Counted from the first letter of the stretch, positions 26,637-37,119 are shown. The stretch is 64,000 nucleotides of DNA from Acidobacteriota bacterium (GCA_028872955.1 JAGWNX010000003.1:38339-102338); one strand, 5' to 3'. The notes: a model not told the origin generated them from the sequence alone. Program-made: numbers and translations.

Positions 26637-27482
26637 ATGAAGCTGGTGCGTTTTGGTGGGTCGGGGCAGGAGAAGCCCGGATTGATCGCTGCGGATGGGT
26701 CGTTGCGCGACCTCTCTGCCCACGTGAAGGATATCGCCGGGGATACCCTGCTGCCGCAGTCGCTTGCTGCGCTGCGCAGCCTGGACTGGGCAGCCCTGCC
26801 TGTGGTGGCGGGCACGCCACGCATCGGCCCCTGCGTCGGCCAGGTGGGCAAGTTTGTGTGCATCGGGCTCAACTACTCTGATCACGCTGCGGAGTCTGGC
26901 ATGGCCGTGCCCCGGGAGCCTGTCATGTTCATGAAGGCGACCTCGGCGATCTGCGGCCCGGATGACGAGGTTGTGCTGCCGCGTGGCTCCGAGAAGAGCG
27001 ATTGGGAGGTCGAGCTGGGAGTTGTCATTGGAAGCCCGGCCAAGTACGTGAGCGAGGCCGATGCGCTGTCGCATGTCGCCGGGTACTGCGTCGTCAACGA
27101 CCTGTCGGAGCGCGCCTTTCAACTGGAGAGCACCGGCCAGTGGGTGAAGGGCAAGAGTGCCGATACGTTCGGCCCCATCGGGCCATGGCTTGTTACGGCC
27201 GACGAGGTGCCTGATCCGCAGGCACTCTCGATGTGGCTGGAGGTGGACGGGCACCGCTATCAGCAGGGCTCCACGGCGACCATGGTCTTTGGTGTCGCGC
27301 ATCTGGTGAGCTACATCAGCCAGTTTATGAGCCTGCAGCCCGGCGACATCATCTCCACGGGCACGCCGCCGGGCGTGGGCCTGGGGCAGAAGCCCCCAGT
27401 CTACCTGCGGGCGGGCAATGTGATGCGACTGGGGATTGAAGGGCTCGGCACGCAGCAGCAGCGCGTGGTGGCCAGCCTGTAA
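26637..27482 (+). CDS. Fumarylacetoacetate-hydrolase family protein (diketo-acid hydrolase-like)
   Basis: A 281-residue FAH-fold enzyme: VCIGLNYSDHAAESG near 79, FMKATSAICGPDDEV near 98, SDWEVELGVVIG with the metal-binding Glu residues near 120, NDLSERAFQ near 155 and IISTGTPPGVGLG near 238. Close relatives hydrolyse 2,4-diketo-3-deoxy-L-fuconate or rhamnonate, or acylpyruvates. GGGAG lies before the ATG at 26637. It follows the ROK regulator by 46 bp on the same strand, which suits sugar-acid catabolism. Confidence 0.87.
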   Translation: MKLVRFGGSGQEKPGLIAADGSLRDLSAHVKDIAGDTLLPQSLAALRSLDWAALPVVAGTPRIGPCVGQVGKFVCIGLNYSDHAAESGMAVPREPVMFMKATSAICGPDDEVVLPRGSEKSDWEVELGVVIGSPAKYVSEADALSHVAGYCVVNDLSERAFQLESTGQWVKGKSADTFGPIGPWLVTADEVPDPQALSMWLEVDGHRYQQGSTATMVFGVAHLVSYISQFMSLQPGDIISTGTPPGVGLGQKPPVYLRAGNVMRLGIEGLGTQQQRVVASL

Positions 27483-27658
27483 CCAGGTGCCGGACGGGTG
27501 AGCGGGCCTGTCCGGCGCTATATTGCACGAAGTTCAAACAAAATGCGCCCCGGGCGAGATAATTGCGTCAAAGCTCTGTTCAAGACAGCCTCAAATTCAC
27601 TAGAATCGGCGCGCGGAAGTTGCGCCGCAAATTCGGAGTTCCAACTAAGGGGTGTCCT

Positions 27659-28981
27659 GTGATCTCTCGTCGTCAATTTCTTGACACGCTGGCTGTCGGC
27701 ACAGCCGGGCTGGCAGTTGCGTCCAGCGCCAAGAGCTATGCGCAGATTCTTGGTGCCAATGATCGTGTCAACTTTGCAGTTATCGGCCTGAACGGACGTG
27801 CCTACGCCCATCTCTCGGCGCTTAAGGCAAACGCTGCCAAGTCGCGCGTCACGCACATTGTTGACGTGGATAGCCGCATTCTGAATCGCTATGCGGCCGC
27901 TGTGCAAAAGGAGCTTGGCTACTCGGCAACTACGGATAAGGACTTTCGCAAGATGCTGGAGGCCAAGGACGTCGATGCCATTACCGTGGCGACGCCGGAG
28001 CACTGGCACACGCCGATGGCCGTGGCTGGCCTGCAGGCCGGTAAGCATGTGTATGTGGAGAAGCCCTGCAGCCACAATCCGCATGAGGGTGAGTTGCTGG
28101 TAGCGGCGCGCGACAAGTATGGCAAGCTGGTGCAGATGGGCAGTCAGCAGCGCTCCTCGCCGCATACGATCGCCGTGATCAAGCGCATTCACGAGGGGCT
28201 GATCGGCCGTGCCTACTATGGCCGTGCCTGGTACGTGAACAACCGCAAGTCGATCGGCGTGGGTAAGGTGGTGCCGGTGCCGGCAGAGCTGGATTGGGAG
28301 CTGTGGCAGGGTCCGGCGCCGCGACGCCCCTACAAAGACAACGTGCACCCCTACAACTGGCACTGGTTCAAGCTCTACGGCACAGGCGAGAGCCTGAACA
28401 ATGGTACGCACGAGGTGGATGTCTGCCGCTGGGCGCTGGGCGTCGACTATCCCAAGACGGTGACTGCCTCTGGCGGACGATATCAGTTCACCGACGACTG
28501 GCAGTTCTACGACACGCTCAACACCAGCTTCGAGTACGACGGCAAGATGATCTCCTGGGAGGGCAAGAGCTGCCAGGCCATGCGCGTCTACGACCGCGAG
28601 CGTGGCTCCGTCATTATGGGCACGGATGGATCAGTACTGATCGACCGCGACGGCTTTGAGGTGTACAACCAGGCGGGCAAGAAGGTCGAGGAGTATCGGG
28701 TGAACAGCGTGAAGACGTCCTCGGCAGACCTGACCGGCCGCGACTCCATGACCGACCTGCACTTTGCCAACTTCATCGCGGGCATCCAGACCGGCGAGAA
28801 GCTGCATGCACCGATCGAGGTGGGCAACATCTCCGTGACCATGCTGCAGCTCTCCAACATTGCCTGGGAGCTGAATCACGAGCTGAAGCTCGACCAGAAG
28901 ACCGGACACGTGCTGAACGATCCGAAGGCCTCTGCGATGCGCTTCCGCGAGTACGAGAAGGGTTGGGAGCTCAAGATCTGA
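27659..28981 (+). CDS. Gfo/Idh/MocA-family oxidoreductase with Tat signal
   Basis: A 440-residue NAD(P)-binding oxidoreductase. The GTG at 27659, after AAGGGG, starts a twin-arginine signal (ISRRQFLDTLAVGTAGLAVASSA), so the enzyme is probably periplasmic with a pre-bound cofactor. The Rossmann part has VNFAVIGLNGRAYAHLSALK and the EKP motif (HVYVEKPCSHNP); the C-terminal part has the family's HWHWFKLYGTGESLNNGTHEVD-like region carrying conserved His and Asp residues. Members oxidise or epimerise sugars, and exported ones in this phylum can act as glycosidases. A strong terminator follows. Confidence 0.9.
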   Translation: MISRRQFLDTLAVGTAGLAVASSAKSYAQILGANDRVNFAVIGLNGRAYAHLSALKANAAKSRVTHIVDVDSRILNRYAAAVQKELGYSATTDKDFRKMLEAKDVDAITVATPEHWHTPMAVAGLQAGKHVYVEKPCSHNPHEGELLVAARDKYGKLVQMGSQQRSSPHTIAVIKRIHEGLIGRAYYGRAWYVNNRKSIGVGKVVPVPAELDWELWQGPAPRRPYKDNVHPYNWHWFKLYGTGESLNNGTHEVDVCRWALGVDYPKTVTASGGRYQFTDDWQFYDTLNTSFEYDGKMISWEGKSCQAMRVYDRERGSVIMGTDGSVLIDRDGFEVYNQAGKKVEEYRVNSVKTSSADLTGRDSMTDLHFANFIAGIQTGEKLHAPIEVGNISVTMLQLSNIAWELNHELKLDQKTGHVLNDPKASAMRFREYEKGWELKI

Positions 28982-29001
28982 ACCTCGCTGCAACAGAACT
29001 T

Positions 29002-29040
29002 GCCCGCCTGCGTCTCGTCATCACGCAGGCGGGCTTTTTT
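29002..29040 (+). terminator. Rho-independent terminator after the Gfo/Idh gene
   Basis: A perfect 12-bp stem (GCCCGCCTGCGT with ACGCAGGCGGGC), 9-nt loop and six T residues, 20 bp after the stop codon and before the convergent KdaD-like gene. Confidence 0.92.
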
Positions 29041-29066
29041 AGCGATCGCAACGAGCCTTTCGTGGC

Positions 29067-29894
29067 TCAAGCTACCGAGTTGACCAGCTGCCCGATGGGC
29101 TCAATGGTGATGGCGATGCGGTCGCCAGAGGCCAGCGTAAACGTATCCGGCGGAACGACGCCGGTGCCGGTCATCAGAAACGCCCCCTGCGGGAAGCTGT
29201 TGTCGCGGTAGAGAAACTCCACCAGCTGCGTGAACTCGCGCTTGATCTCTGCCAGGGACGTGCTGCCTGTGAAGACGACCTGGTGTGCTCGCTGAATCTC
29301 GATGTGGATCTCGGTCGTCCTGGGCAGGGGGTGCTCCGCCACGTAGACGCACGGCCCCAGCGCGCAGCTGCCGTCGTAGAGCTTGGCCTGCGGCAGGTAC
29401 AGCGGATTCTCGCCTTCGATGTCGCGTGAGCTCATGTCGTTGCCGATGGTGTAGCCCAGAATGCTGCCCTGCGGGCTGATGAGCAGCGTCAGCTCGGGCT
29501 CCGGCACAGACCACTTGGCGTCACTGCGAATCCGTACGGTCTGCTGGTGGGGCACCACGCGGCGGCCTGTGGCTTTGAAGAAGATCTCTGGCCGCGGGGC
29601 GGAGTACACGCGGTCGTAGAAGTCTCCGCCGCCGGCGTCCTTGCTCTCTTCGATGCGTGCGCTGCGGCTGCGGTAGTAGGTCACACCGGCGGCCCACACC
29701 TCCTGGCTCACGACCGGGGCCAGCACTGCGCTGGAGGCAAACGCGGGCATCTCTGCGGAGTTGGCCGCAATCTGCTGGCAGTAGCGATGCAGATCTTCGC
29801 GTGTGATGAGTTCGTCCCAGCTGTGCCCGGTGATCTGGTAGTGGCGTCCCTCGTGCTGCAGGTAGTTGCCTTGGGTGGTGCGGTAGAGTTTCAC
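29067..29894 (-). CDS. 2-keto-3-deoxy-pentonate dehydratase-like (FAH family, KdaD type)
   Basis: A 275-residue FAH-superfamily protein with the strings of 2-keto-3-deoxy-arabinonate/xylonate dehydratases: [17 protein letters not shown] near 71, [16 protein letters not shown] near 98, [11 protein letters not shown] near 127 and [20 protein letters not shown] near 150. That enzyme forms 2-oxoglutarate semialdehyde. The start is GTG at 29894 with AAGGAG four bases upstream. It follows the YjhG/YagF-type dehydratase by 25 bp; together they give two consecutive steps of the Weimberg pathway. The semialdehyde dehydrogenase is not in the window. Confidence 0.87.
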   Translation of the reverse strand: MKLYRTTQGNYLQHEGRHYQITGHSWDELITREDLHRYCQQIAANSAEMPAFASSAVLAPVVSQEVWAAGVTYYRSRSARIEESKDAGGGDFYDRVYSAPRPEIFFKATGRRVVPHQQTVRIRSDAKWSVPEPELTLLISPQGSILGYTIGNDMSSRDIEGENPLYLPQAKLYDGSCALGPCVYVAEHPLPRTTEIHIEIQRAHQVVFTGSTSLAEIKREFTQLVEFLYRDNSFPQGAFLMTGTGVVPPDTFTLASGDRIAITIEPIGQLVNSVA

Positions 29895-29919
29895 GTGGCT
29901 CCTTGTCGCTTCGATTGCT

Positions 29920-31908
29920 TCAGTTGGGGTTGTTGCGCTGCAGTTGGGCGAGGATGCTGTCCGTATCGTAGACGCAGCCCCCCCAAACGCCGCCGCTGGC
30001 GTTCACCAGTGCGGCCCACAGGCGGGTATCGTCGGGCAGTGCAGGGTGTGGCGCCAGGTCGGGCCGTGGTGTGCGCGCAGCCAACCGGCGTGTGCCCTCT
30101 TCGGCACCGTAGTGCTGGCTGCCCTCGCCCACCAGATTCACGGAGCCCTCCAGCGCATTGCGGTCGATGATGATCTCGATCAGGTCGCCGTCGCGCACAC
30201 GGCCAATAGGCCCGCCTGCCAGTGCCTCTGGCGCAATGTGGCCCAGGCAGGCACCGGTGGAGACGCCGCTGAATCGCGCATCGGTAAGCACGGCGACGTG
30301 CTTGCAATACGGCAACTGCTTCAGGGCTGCGGTGATCTGGTACACCTCCTGCATTCCCGCGCCTGCGGGCCCACCGCAGATCAGCACCAGCACATCACCC
30401 TGGCCGATGGTGCCAGCCTTGATGGCCTGAATCGCTGCCGCTTCCGTAAGAAAGACGCGCGCCGGGCCGCGATGGCGGTAGACGCCATCGGCGTCGATCA
30501 GCGAGGGGTCGATCGCCGTGCTCTTGATGACGCAGCGCTCTGGCGCCAGGTTGCCCACAGGAAAGCAGACCGTCGAGGTGAGCCCGCGGGCGCGCGCCTC
30601 CTGCGGTGACAAGATCACGTCGTCCGGGTCGATGCCATCAATTCGGCGCAGATGCTGACGCAACTGTTGCCGACGCTCGGAGTCCTGCCACCAATCCAGG
30701 CACGCGTCCAGGGTATCGCCGCTCACGGTACAAACGTTGGTCTCCAGCAGGCCCGCGCGGCGCAGGTGCAGCATCACCTCAGGTACGCCACCAGCCAAAA
30801 AGACCTGCACCGTGGCAAAGTGGCGCGGGCCGTTCGGTAGCGCATCCACCAGCCGGGGTACGCTGCGATTTACAGCGGCCCAGTCCTCAGCGGTTGGCCG
30901 CGTCAGGCCTGCGGCGTGGGCAATGGCGGGCACATGCAGCAGCAGATTGGTGGAGCCGCCAAAGGCTGCGTGTACCACCATGGCGTTGCGCAGCGCGGCC
31001 GGCGTAAGTACATCGCGTGTACCCACTCCCAACTGATGCAGCCGCAGCAGCGCACGTGCTGAGCGGGCTGCCGCCTCCTGCCAGATAGGCTGGCCCGAGG
31101 GTGCCAGCGCCGTATGCGGCAGTGAGAGCCCCAGCGCCTCGCCGACTACCTGTGCCGTGGCGGCCGTGCCCAGAAACTGGCAGCCCCCGCCCGGTGACGC
31201 ACAGGCGCGGCAGCCGACCTCCGCCGCATACTCCAGCGAGATCTGGTGCTGCGCGTAGCGTGCGCCAATGGTCTGCACCTTACCTGCGTCCTCGCCAGCC
31301 TCCGGCAGCAGCGTTACGCCGCCCGGCACCAGTACGCTGGGCAGTGCGCCGCCCGCAGCCAGCGCCATCATCATGGCGGGCAGGCCTTTGTCGCACGTGG
31401 CAACGCCCAGCACGCCGCTGCGCGTGGGCAGCGAGCGCATCAACCGCCGCAGCACGGTGGCGGCGTCGTTGCGAAAGGGCAGGGAGTCAAACATGCCCTC
31501 TGTCCCCTGGGTGCGACCGTCGCAGGGGTCAGTGACGGCACCGGCAAAGGGCGTGGCGCGCAGGTTGCGCAACTCGCGTGCGGCCTCTGCCACCAGCAGT
31601 CCCACCTCCCAGTGCCCGGTATGGAAGCCGAGTGCGATCGGCGTGCCATCGGCTGCGCGTACACCGCCGTGCGTGCTCAAGATGAGGAACTCAGGATCCA
31701 GCAGACGCGTGGGCTCCCAGCCCATGCCGGCGTTCTGGCTAAGGCCGAAGAGGTTGCCCGAGGGCTGCACCAGCAGCATCTGCGGCGTAATGGGCAGGGC
31801 GCCGGCCGGGCCTGCCGCGTGCGTCGTCACGGCGGCGTAGTCCAGCGCCGAGGGCTCCAGCACGCTGGCCAGGCTTAGGCGTGAGGACGCAGTTGGGTGA
31901 TCGGACAA
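29920..31908 (-). CDS. Pentonate dehydratase, IlvD/Edd family (YjhG/YagF type)
   Basis: A 662-residue IlvD/Edd dehydratase whose length and sequence fit the YjhG/YagF xylonate dehydratase branch. Visible motifs are [39 protein letters not shown] and [19 protein letters not shown] with the Cys residues for a 2Fe-2S cluster, and [20 protein letters not shown]. It removes water from a C5 sugar acid to give a 2-keto-3-deoxy acid. I take TTG at 31908 as start because AGGAGA lies just before it; it overlaps the end of the MFS gene region by sharing its stop neighbourhood. Transporter, dehydratase and KdaD-like enzyme form one operon. Confidence 0.88.
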   Translation of the reverse strand: MSDHPTASSRLSLASVLEPSALDYAAVTTHAAGPAGALPITPQMLLVQPSGNLFGLSQNAGMGWEPTRLLDPEFLILSTHGGVRAADGTPIALGFHTGHWEVGLLVAEAARELRNLRATPFAGAVTDPCDGRTQGTEGMFDSLPFRNDAATVLRRLMRSLPTRSGVLGVATCDKGLPAMMMALAAGGALPSVLVPGGVTLLPEAGEDAGKVQTIGARYAQHQISLEYAAEVGCRACASPGGGCQFLGTAATAQVVGEALGLSLPHTALAPSGQPIWQEAAARSARALLRLHQLGVGTRDVLTPAALRNAMVVHAAFGGSTNLLLHVPAIAHAAGLTRPTAEDWAAVNRSVPRLVDALPNGPRHFATVQVFLAGGVPEVMLHLRRAGLLETNVCTVSGDTLDACLDWWQDSERRQQLRQHLRRIDGIDPDDVILSPQEARARGLTSTVCFPVGNLAPERCVIKSTAIDPSLIDADGVYRHRGPARVFLTEAAAIQAIKAGTIGQGDVLVLICGGPAGAGMQEVYQITAALKQLPYCKHVAVLTDARFSGVSTGACLGHIAPEALAGGPIGRVRDGDLIEIIIDRNALEGSVNLVGEGSQHYGAEEGTRRLAARTPRPDLAPHPALPDDTRLWAALVNASGGVWGGCVYDTDSILAQLQRNNPN

Positions 31909-31909
31909 T

Positions 31910-33247
31910 CTAGTTCTCCTGCAACGCACTCTGGGGCACGGTGCCTGCTACGGCCTGGTGGCCAGGCGTGGTGCGTGTTGCTTCTGGGCTGAAGAGCATC
32001 ATAACGCCCGAGGCCATCAGCGCGATCGCCATCAGCAGAAAGCCTGCCTGCGAGCTGCCCGTGCGGCCCTGCAGCCAGCCCACCAGACCTGCGCCAGCAA
32101 AGGCTCCCAGGGCTCCCGCACTGTTGACCAGCGCCAGCACCTGTGCGGTCACATTGCGCGGCACCAGCTCCGGAATGAGTGCAAAGAAGGGTCCATAGGG
32201 CGCATACATCAGGCCGCCCGCCAGAATCAGGCAGCCATACGCCATCCAGAAGCTGTGGGGTGCCGCGTAGAACGAGCCCAGCAGTGCCACGCCCGAGGCC
32301 AGCAGCGACGGCCAGATGATCGCACTGCGGCGCTGCGTCCGGTCCGAGATGGTCGCCGCCAGCAACATCAACAGAACGGAGAGCAGGTACGGGACAGCGC
32401 TCAGCAGCCCGGTGGCCTCAATGCCCACCGTGCTGCCGGCACGAATGATGGTCGGCAGCCAGATCACAAAGCCGTAGAGCCCGGCGCTCCAGCAAAAGTA
32501 GACGACCGTCAGCAGCTGCACGCGGGGCAGCAGCAGAGCACGGGCAAAGCCGCGGATGGCGGGCAGCACAGACTGCTCGGCCAGCAGCTGCTGGTTCAGC
32601 TGTTCGGTGGCCTCGGTGGCCATCCATGGGGCGTCTTCTGGCCGGTCGCGTACCAGCACGCGCCACGCGAACGCCCAAGCCACGGAGGGCAGTCCCTCCA
32701 GCACAAAGGTCATCTGCCAGCCAACCGCGTGGATCAGGTAGCCGGTGATGGCCGACATCCACAGCACCGTGGTTGGATTGCCCAGGATGAGCAACGTGTT
32801 GGCGCGCGAGCGTTCAGCACGCGTAAACCAGCGCGTGAGCAGCAGCAGCATCGCGGGAAAGATGAGGCTCTCCGCAACGCCCAGCAGCATACGATCCAGC
32901 GCCAGCAGCCAGAAGCTGCGCACGACGCCCGTCATGGCGGCCAGCATGCCCCACACCAGCAGCGAGTAGAAGATCAAGCGGCTGGCACTGTGCCGCTGCG
33001 CGTAGCTGATGCCGGGAATCTGAAACAGAAAGTAGCCGAAGAAGAACAGCGAGCCCAGCAGGGCCGACTGTGCGCTGCTGATGTGCAGCGTTGCGGCCAG
33101 CCCCGCCGCCGCGCCAAAGCCGTAGTTTGCGCGGTCAAGATACGCCAGGCTGTAGGTGACATAGACCGCGGGCAGCAGATAGAGCCAGCGCCGCGCCAGG
33201 CTGCGGCCGGTTGCCGTTGCGGTACGGTTGGAAGGGGTGAGGGACAA
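31910..33247 (-). CDS. MFS transporter (anion:cation symporter type) for sugar acids
   Basis: A 445-residue, 12-segment major facilitator with the ACS-family opening ([21 protein letters not shown]) and [23 protein letters not shown] near the first loop. ACS members import hexuronates, galactonate and other organic anions with protons. The GTG at 33334 opens the longest frame, but a TTG at 33247 behind GGAG gives a normal N-terminus and leaves room for promoters before divergent purU. Stop codon and dehydratase start nearly touch, so import and dehydration are linked. Confidence 0.86.
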   Translation of the reverse strand: MSLTPSNRTATATGRSLARRWLYLLPAVYVTYSLAYLDRANYGFGAAAGLAATLHISSAQSALLGSLFFFGYFLFQIPGISYAQRHSASRLIFYSLLVWGMLAAMTGVVRSFWLLALDRMLLGVAESLIFPAMLLLLTRWFTRAERSRANTLLILGNPTTVLWMSAITGYLIHAVGWQMTFVLEGLPSVAWAFAWRVLVRDRPEDAPWMATEATEQLNQQLLAEQSVLPAIRGFARALLLPRVQLLTVVYFCWSAGLYGFVIWLPTIIRAGSTVGIEATGLLSAVPYLLSVLLMLLAATISDRTQRRSAIIWPSLLASGVALLGSFYAAPHSFWMAYGCLILAGGLMYAPYGPFFALIPELVPRNVTAQVLALVNSAGALGAFAGAGLVGWLQGRTGSSQAGFLLMAIALMASGVMMLFSPEATRTTPGHQAVAGTVPQSALQEN

Positions 33248-33390
33248 GCGCGGCTCCGAGGGCGGCTCTGGTGCGGTGGCAAGCAGTATCGCCTGCGTTA
33301 GCAGCGGTTGTCGAGCAAGGCCGGTGCCGGGCACGGTTTGCAGCTACACTGGTGCAAGAGCCGGGCAAATGCCGGACGGAATCAACCACC

Positions 33391-34245
33391 ATGCTGAAGA
33401 CTGCAACGCTTCTGATCGACTGCCCAGACCGCAAGGGCATCGTGGCCGCCATCGCCAACCTGCTGCTGCAGCTGGATGCCAACATCCTGCACGCGGATCA
33501 GCATCAAGACATCGAACTCGGCCTCTTCTTTATGCGGGTGGAGTTTGCCCTGGATACGGCCACCTGTGACGAGGCCGCCTTCCGCGCACGGTTTGCGCCG
33601 CTGGCCACGGAGTTCCGCATGGACTGGCGCCTGCACTTTGCCGATCACAAGCAGAATGTAGCCATCTTCGTCTCAGGCTATCTGCACTGCCTGGCCGATC
33701 TGCTCCATCGCCAGCAGACCGGTGAGTTTGCCTGCAATCTGTCGATGATTGTCAGCAACCACACCAGTGCCCAGCCGCTGGCAGAGTTCTACAAGGTGCC
33801 GTTCTACCACATGCCGGTGACGGCCGCGACCAAGGACGAGGTGGAGGACCGCCAGATCGAGCTGCTGCGTGCCAACCACGTTGACCTGGTGGTGCTGGCG
33901 CGCTATATGCAGGTGCTCTCGCCCAAGTTTGTGGATGCGTTCCCGCAGCAGATCATCAACGTGCACCACTCGTTTTTGCCTGCGTTTACAGGTGCCCGGC
34001 CGTACCATGCGGCGTTTGCCCGCGGGGTCAAGCTGATTGGCGCCACCAGCCACTACGTCACCGCCGACCTGGACGAAGGCCCCATCATCGAGCAGGATGT
34101 GGTTCGCGTGGCGCAGAACGACCAGCTCGCCGGGCTGGTGGAGAAGGGCCGCGATCTGGAGCGGCTGGTGCTGTCGCGCGCCGTGCGCTGGCACCTTGGC
34201 CACCGCATCCTGTGCTACGCCAACAAGACCGTGGTCTTCACCTAA
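33391..34245 (+). CDS. purU: Formyltetrahydrofolate deformylase
   Basis: A 284-residue protein with an N-terminal ACT domain (TLLIDCPDRKGIVAAIANLL) and a formyltransferase-like hydrolase domain (MIVSNHTSAQPLAEFY, LARYMQVLSPKFVD, INVHHSFLPAFTGARPY, GATSHYVTADLDEGPII). The catalytic Asn/His/Asp set is visible. It releases formate from 10-formyl-THF, balancing one-carbon units for purine and amino-acid synthesis. It is divergent from the MFS transporter and unrelated to the neighbouring sugar genes. Confidence 0.93.
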   Translation: MLKTATLLIDCPDRKGIVAAIANLLLQLDANILHADQHQDIELGLFFMRVEFALDTATCDEAAFRARFAPLATEFRMDWRLHFADHKQNVAIFVSGYLHCLADLLHRQQTGEFACNLSMIVSNHTSAQPLAEFYKVPFYHMPVTAATKDEVEDRQIELLRANHVDLVVLARYMQVLSPKFVDAFPQQIINVHHSFLPAFTGARPYHAAFARGVKLIGATSHYVTADLDEGPIIEQDVVRVAQNDQLAGLVEKGRDLERLVLSRAVRWHLGHRILCYANKTVVFT

Positions 34246-34323
34246 ACCGCGACCGGGCGCGGGGCTGGCCAGTGGTGGCGGCCTCGACGTATAGTGGACG
34301 GGCCGCCTCTGTCGGCCACTGCA

Positions 34324-34336
34324 GGAAACGTTTACC
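34324..34336. promoter_or_regulatory. LacI-type operator-like palindrome before the GH51 gene
   Basis: GGAAACGTTTACC, with a central CG inside AAACGTTT, resembles LacI/CRE-type sites and lies 24 bp before the GH51 start, overlapping the expected transcript start. No LacI gene is in the window. Confidence 0.35.
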
Positions 34337-34359
34337 AATCCACCAGGAGCACCCTTTCC

Positions 34360-36267
34360 ATGCGAAGCCTCTGCTGCGCCCTCGTCCAACTCGCCCTGCT
34401 CAGCACGACGTCACTCCTCGTTGCCCAGGGCCCTGCCGCGCAACCGGTCAAGCTCGCCATCGACGCAGCCCACGCCAAAGGGAATGTCAGCCCCATGCTC
34501 TACGGACTGATGACCGAGGAGATCAACTTCTCCTACGACGGTGGCCTGTATGCCGAGCTGGTGCGCAACCGCACCCTGCAGGACGGCAATGGTCCCTCGC
34601 ACTGGTTTCTGCATGAGGGCGACGCCCCGGCAGCAACCATGAAGATCGACAAGACCACCGGGCCCAGCACTGCGTTGCCCGTGAGCCTGAGGCTGGAGGT
34701 GCCTGCCGGCCCGGCCCTGCGGGACCTGCCCGCCGTGGAGAACGAAGGCTACTGGGGTATCCCCATGCGCGCGCAGACGCAGTACACGGGCTCCTTCTAC
34801 GCCAAGTCCGATGGCCCGCAGAGCGTGACGGCGAGTGTGGTGAATAACACCACCGGCGCGGTGCTGGCCACAGCCACGGTAGCAGTGCAGGGTGGCTGGC
34901 AGCGCTACTCCTTCCAGCTCAAGACTGGCGCCATCCAGGCCTCTGCCAATAATCGCCTGCGCCTCGCGGTCAGCAAGCCGGGTACAACGTGGTTCACGCT
35001 GGTCTCGCTGTTTCCGCCCACCTATCACGACCGCGCCAATGGCTTCCGCGCAGACCTGATGGAGAAGCTGGCGGCCATGCATCCGGCGTTTCTGCGTCTG
35101 CCCGGCGGCAACTACCTGGAAGGCGACCACATCAATGAGCGCTTCGACTGGAAGAAGACCATCGGCCCGTTTGTCGATCGTCCGACGCACCCCAGCCCCT
35201 GGCGCTACCACTCCTCGGACGGCATGGGCCTGCTGGAGTTTCTGGAGTGGTGTGAAGATTTGAAGATGCAGCCCGTGCTCGCCGTCTACGCTGGCTACTC
35301 GCTGCGGGGTGACTATGTGAAGCCCGGCACCGACCTTGAACCCTACGTGCAGGACGCACTCGACGAGATCGAGTACGTGACCGGCAGCGCGAACACCCGG
35401 TGGGGCGCAGAGCGCGTGAAAGACGGCCATCCCGAGCCCTTCGCGCTGCAGTATGTTGAGATCGGGAACGAGGACTGGTTTGATAAGTCAGGCAGCTACG
35501 AGGGCCGCTACGCCCAGTTCTACAAGGCCATCAAGGCGCAGTATCCGCAGCTGCAGCTGATTGCCACCACGCCGGTGAAGCAGACCCGGCCCGACGTGGT
35601 GGATGACCACTACTACCGCACGGCCCGGCAGTTCTTCGACGACGTGCACCACTACGACAACACCGACCGCAACGGCCCGAAGATCTTCGTCGGCGAGTGG
35701 GCCACGCGCGAGGGTTCGCCCACGCCGAACTTCGGCGCCGCGCTCGGCGACTCCGCGTGGATGACCGGCATGGAGCGGAACTCGGACCTCATCGTCATGT
35801 CCAGCTACGCGCCCTTGCTGGTCAACGTGAACCCCGGCGGCATGCAGTGGGAGACAGACCTGATTGGCTACGACGCCATGCAGAGCTACGGCTCGCCCGC
35901 CTACTACGCGCAGGTCATGTTTAGCAATCATGTGGGCAACGAAATTCTGCCCGTGGTGCAGACCGGCGATGCTCCCCGACTCTTCTACTCGGTGACGCGC
36001 CGCGCAAGTGATGGCACGGTCATCGTCAAACTGGTCAACGCCTCTTCGCAACCGCAGAAGGTGCAACTGGCGCTGGACGGCGTGAGCCATGTCAGCCCGT
36101 CAGCCAAGCTGCTGACGCTCAGCGCCAGGACCACCGCAGCCACCAATACCCTCACGTCACCGCGCACCGTCGAGCCGGTTGAGAGCGCAATCTCCAACGC
36201 GGCACCGCGCTTCACCCACACCATGCCTGCCTACAGCATCCAGGTGTTGGAGCTGAAGACGAAGTAG
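34360..36267 (+). CDS. Secreted alpha-L-arabinofuranosidase, GH51
   Basis: A 635-residue protein with a signal peptide (about 1-25, ending LLVAQG), then a carbohydrate-binding-like beta domain inserted after the first strands (about 80-215), a TIM barrel and a C-terminal beta domain (VKLVNASSQPQKVQLAL). The acid/base Glu is in YVEIGNEDW and the nucleophile Glu in FVGEWATREG. It frees arabinose from arabinoxylan or arabinan. AGGAG precedes the ATG at 34360. With the pentonate dehydratase genes upstream it could feed oxidative pentose use, although it is not in the same operon. Confidence 0.93.
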   Translation: MRSLCCALVQLALLSTTSLLVAQGPAAQPVKLAIDAAHAKGNVSPMLYGLMTEEINFSYDGGLYAELVRNRTLQDGNGPSHWFLHEGDAPAATMKIDKTTGPSTALPVSLRLEVPAGPALRDLPAVENEGYWGIPMRAQTQYTGSFYAKSDGPQSVTASVVNNTTGAVLATATVAVQGGWQRYSFQLKTGAIQASANNRLRLAVSKPGTTWFTLVSLFPPTYHDRANGFRADLMEKLAAMHPAFLRLPGGNYLEGDHINERFDWKKTIGPFVDRPTHPSPWRYHSSDGMGLLEFLEWCEDLKMQPVLAVYAGYSLRGDYVKPGTDLEPYVQDALDEIEYVTGSANTRWGAERVKDGHPEPFALQYVEIGNEDWFDKSGSYEGRYAQFYKAIKAQYPQLQLIATTPVKQTRPDVVDDHYYRTARQFFDDVHHYDNTDRNGPKIFVGEWATREGSPTPNFGAALGDSAWMTGMERNSDLIVMSSYAPLLVNVNPGGMQWETDLIGYDAMQSYGSPAYYAQVMFSNHVGNEILPVVQTGDAPRLFYSVTRRASDGTVIVKLVNASSQPQKVQLALDGVSHVSPSAKLLTLSARTTAATNTLTSPRTVEPVESAISNAAPRFTHTMPAYSIQVLELKTK

Positions 36268-36291
36268 ACAGCATCACTCCCAAAAGCAGAG

Positions 36292-36313
36292 GGGCCGGCA
36301 CAGTCGCCGGCCC
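36292..36313. terminator. Hairpin between convergent GH51 and hisF
   Basis: GGGCCGGC (36292-36299) and GCCGGCCC (36306-36313) form a perfect 8-bp stem with a 6-nt loop, followed on the plus strand by TTC. It may end both converging transcripts. Confidence 0.6.
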
Positions 36314-36339
36314 TTCACTGTCTCCTCGTTCCTGCGCCG

Positions 36340-37119
36340 TCAGCAGGGCAGTCGGACTGGCACGCCGGCTCGGCGCAGTTCGTCCTTAAGCGCGCGCGAG
36401 TCTGTGACGCCGAAGTGGAAGATGCTCGCCGCCAGCGCCGCATCGGCCTTGCCGCGCTGGAAGACCTCGGCGAAGTGCGCCGCAGTGCCCGCGCCGCCGC
36501 TGGCGATGACCGGGATCTGCACGGCCTCGCTCACCCGAGCCGTCAGCTCACAGTCAAAGCCGTTGCGCATGCCATCGGTGTCCATGCTGGTCAGCAGAAT
36601 CTCGCCCGCACCGCGCTGCTCGGCTTCAATCGCCCACTCCACCACGCGTCGTCCGGTCGGCTTGCGCCCGCCGCTCACATACACCTCCGCATCGCCAACC
36701 GGGTCGGCGGAGTCCTTGGCGCGTCGTGCATCGATCGCGACGATCACAGCCTGCGCGCCGAAGCTGCTGCCGATCTCGCCGATCAGCTCTGGCCGCGCTA
36801 CGGCAGAGGAGTTGATGCTTACCTTGTCTGCGCCTGCGTCAAACACCGCTGCGGCATCTTCCGCACTGCGAATGCCGCCACCCACGGTGAACGGCACAAA
36901 CAGCGTCGCCGCGGTGCGTTGAACCGTGTCGATCAGCGTGCCGCGCCCTTCGTGTGTGGCCGTAATATCGAGCAGCACAATCTCGTCGGCACCGGCGGCG
37001 GCATGGCGATGCGCCAGTTCCGCCGGGTCACCCGCGTCGATAATGTCTACAAATTGAATGCCCTTCACCACGCGTCCGCCACGCACATCCAGGCAGGCGA
37101 TAATTCGTTTCGTCAGCAT
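36340..37119 (-). CDS. hisF: Imidazole glycerol phosphate synthase cyclase subunit
   Basis: A 259-residue TIM barrel with catalytic Asp in [15 protein letters not shown] and in [10 protein letters not shown], and the phosphate-binding GGGIRS and ASGGAGT loops. With HisH-derived ammonia it turns PRFAR into imidazole glycerol phosphate and AICAR. The ATG at 37119 overlaps the TGA of a small lipoyl-like gene (TGATG). It is the last his gene of the operon. Confidence 0.96.
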   Translation of the reverse strand: MLTKRIIACLDVRGGRVVKGIQFVDIIDAGDPAELAHRHAAAGADEIVLLDITATHEGRGTLIDTVQRTAATLFVPFTVGGGIRSAEDAAAVFDAGADKVSINSSAVARPELIGEIGSSFGAQAVIVAIDARRAKDSADPVGDAEVYVSGGRKPTGRRVVEWAIEAEQRGAGEILLTSMDTDGMRNGFDCELTARVSEAVQIPVIASGGAGTAAHFAEVFQRGKADAALAASIFHFGVTDSRALKDELRRAGVPVRLPC

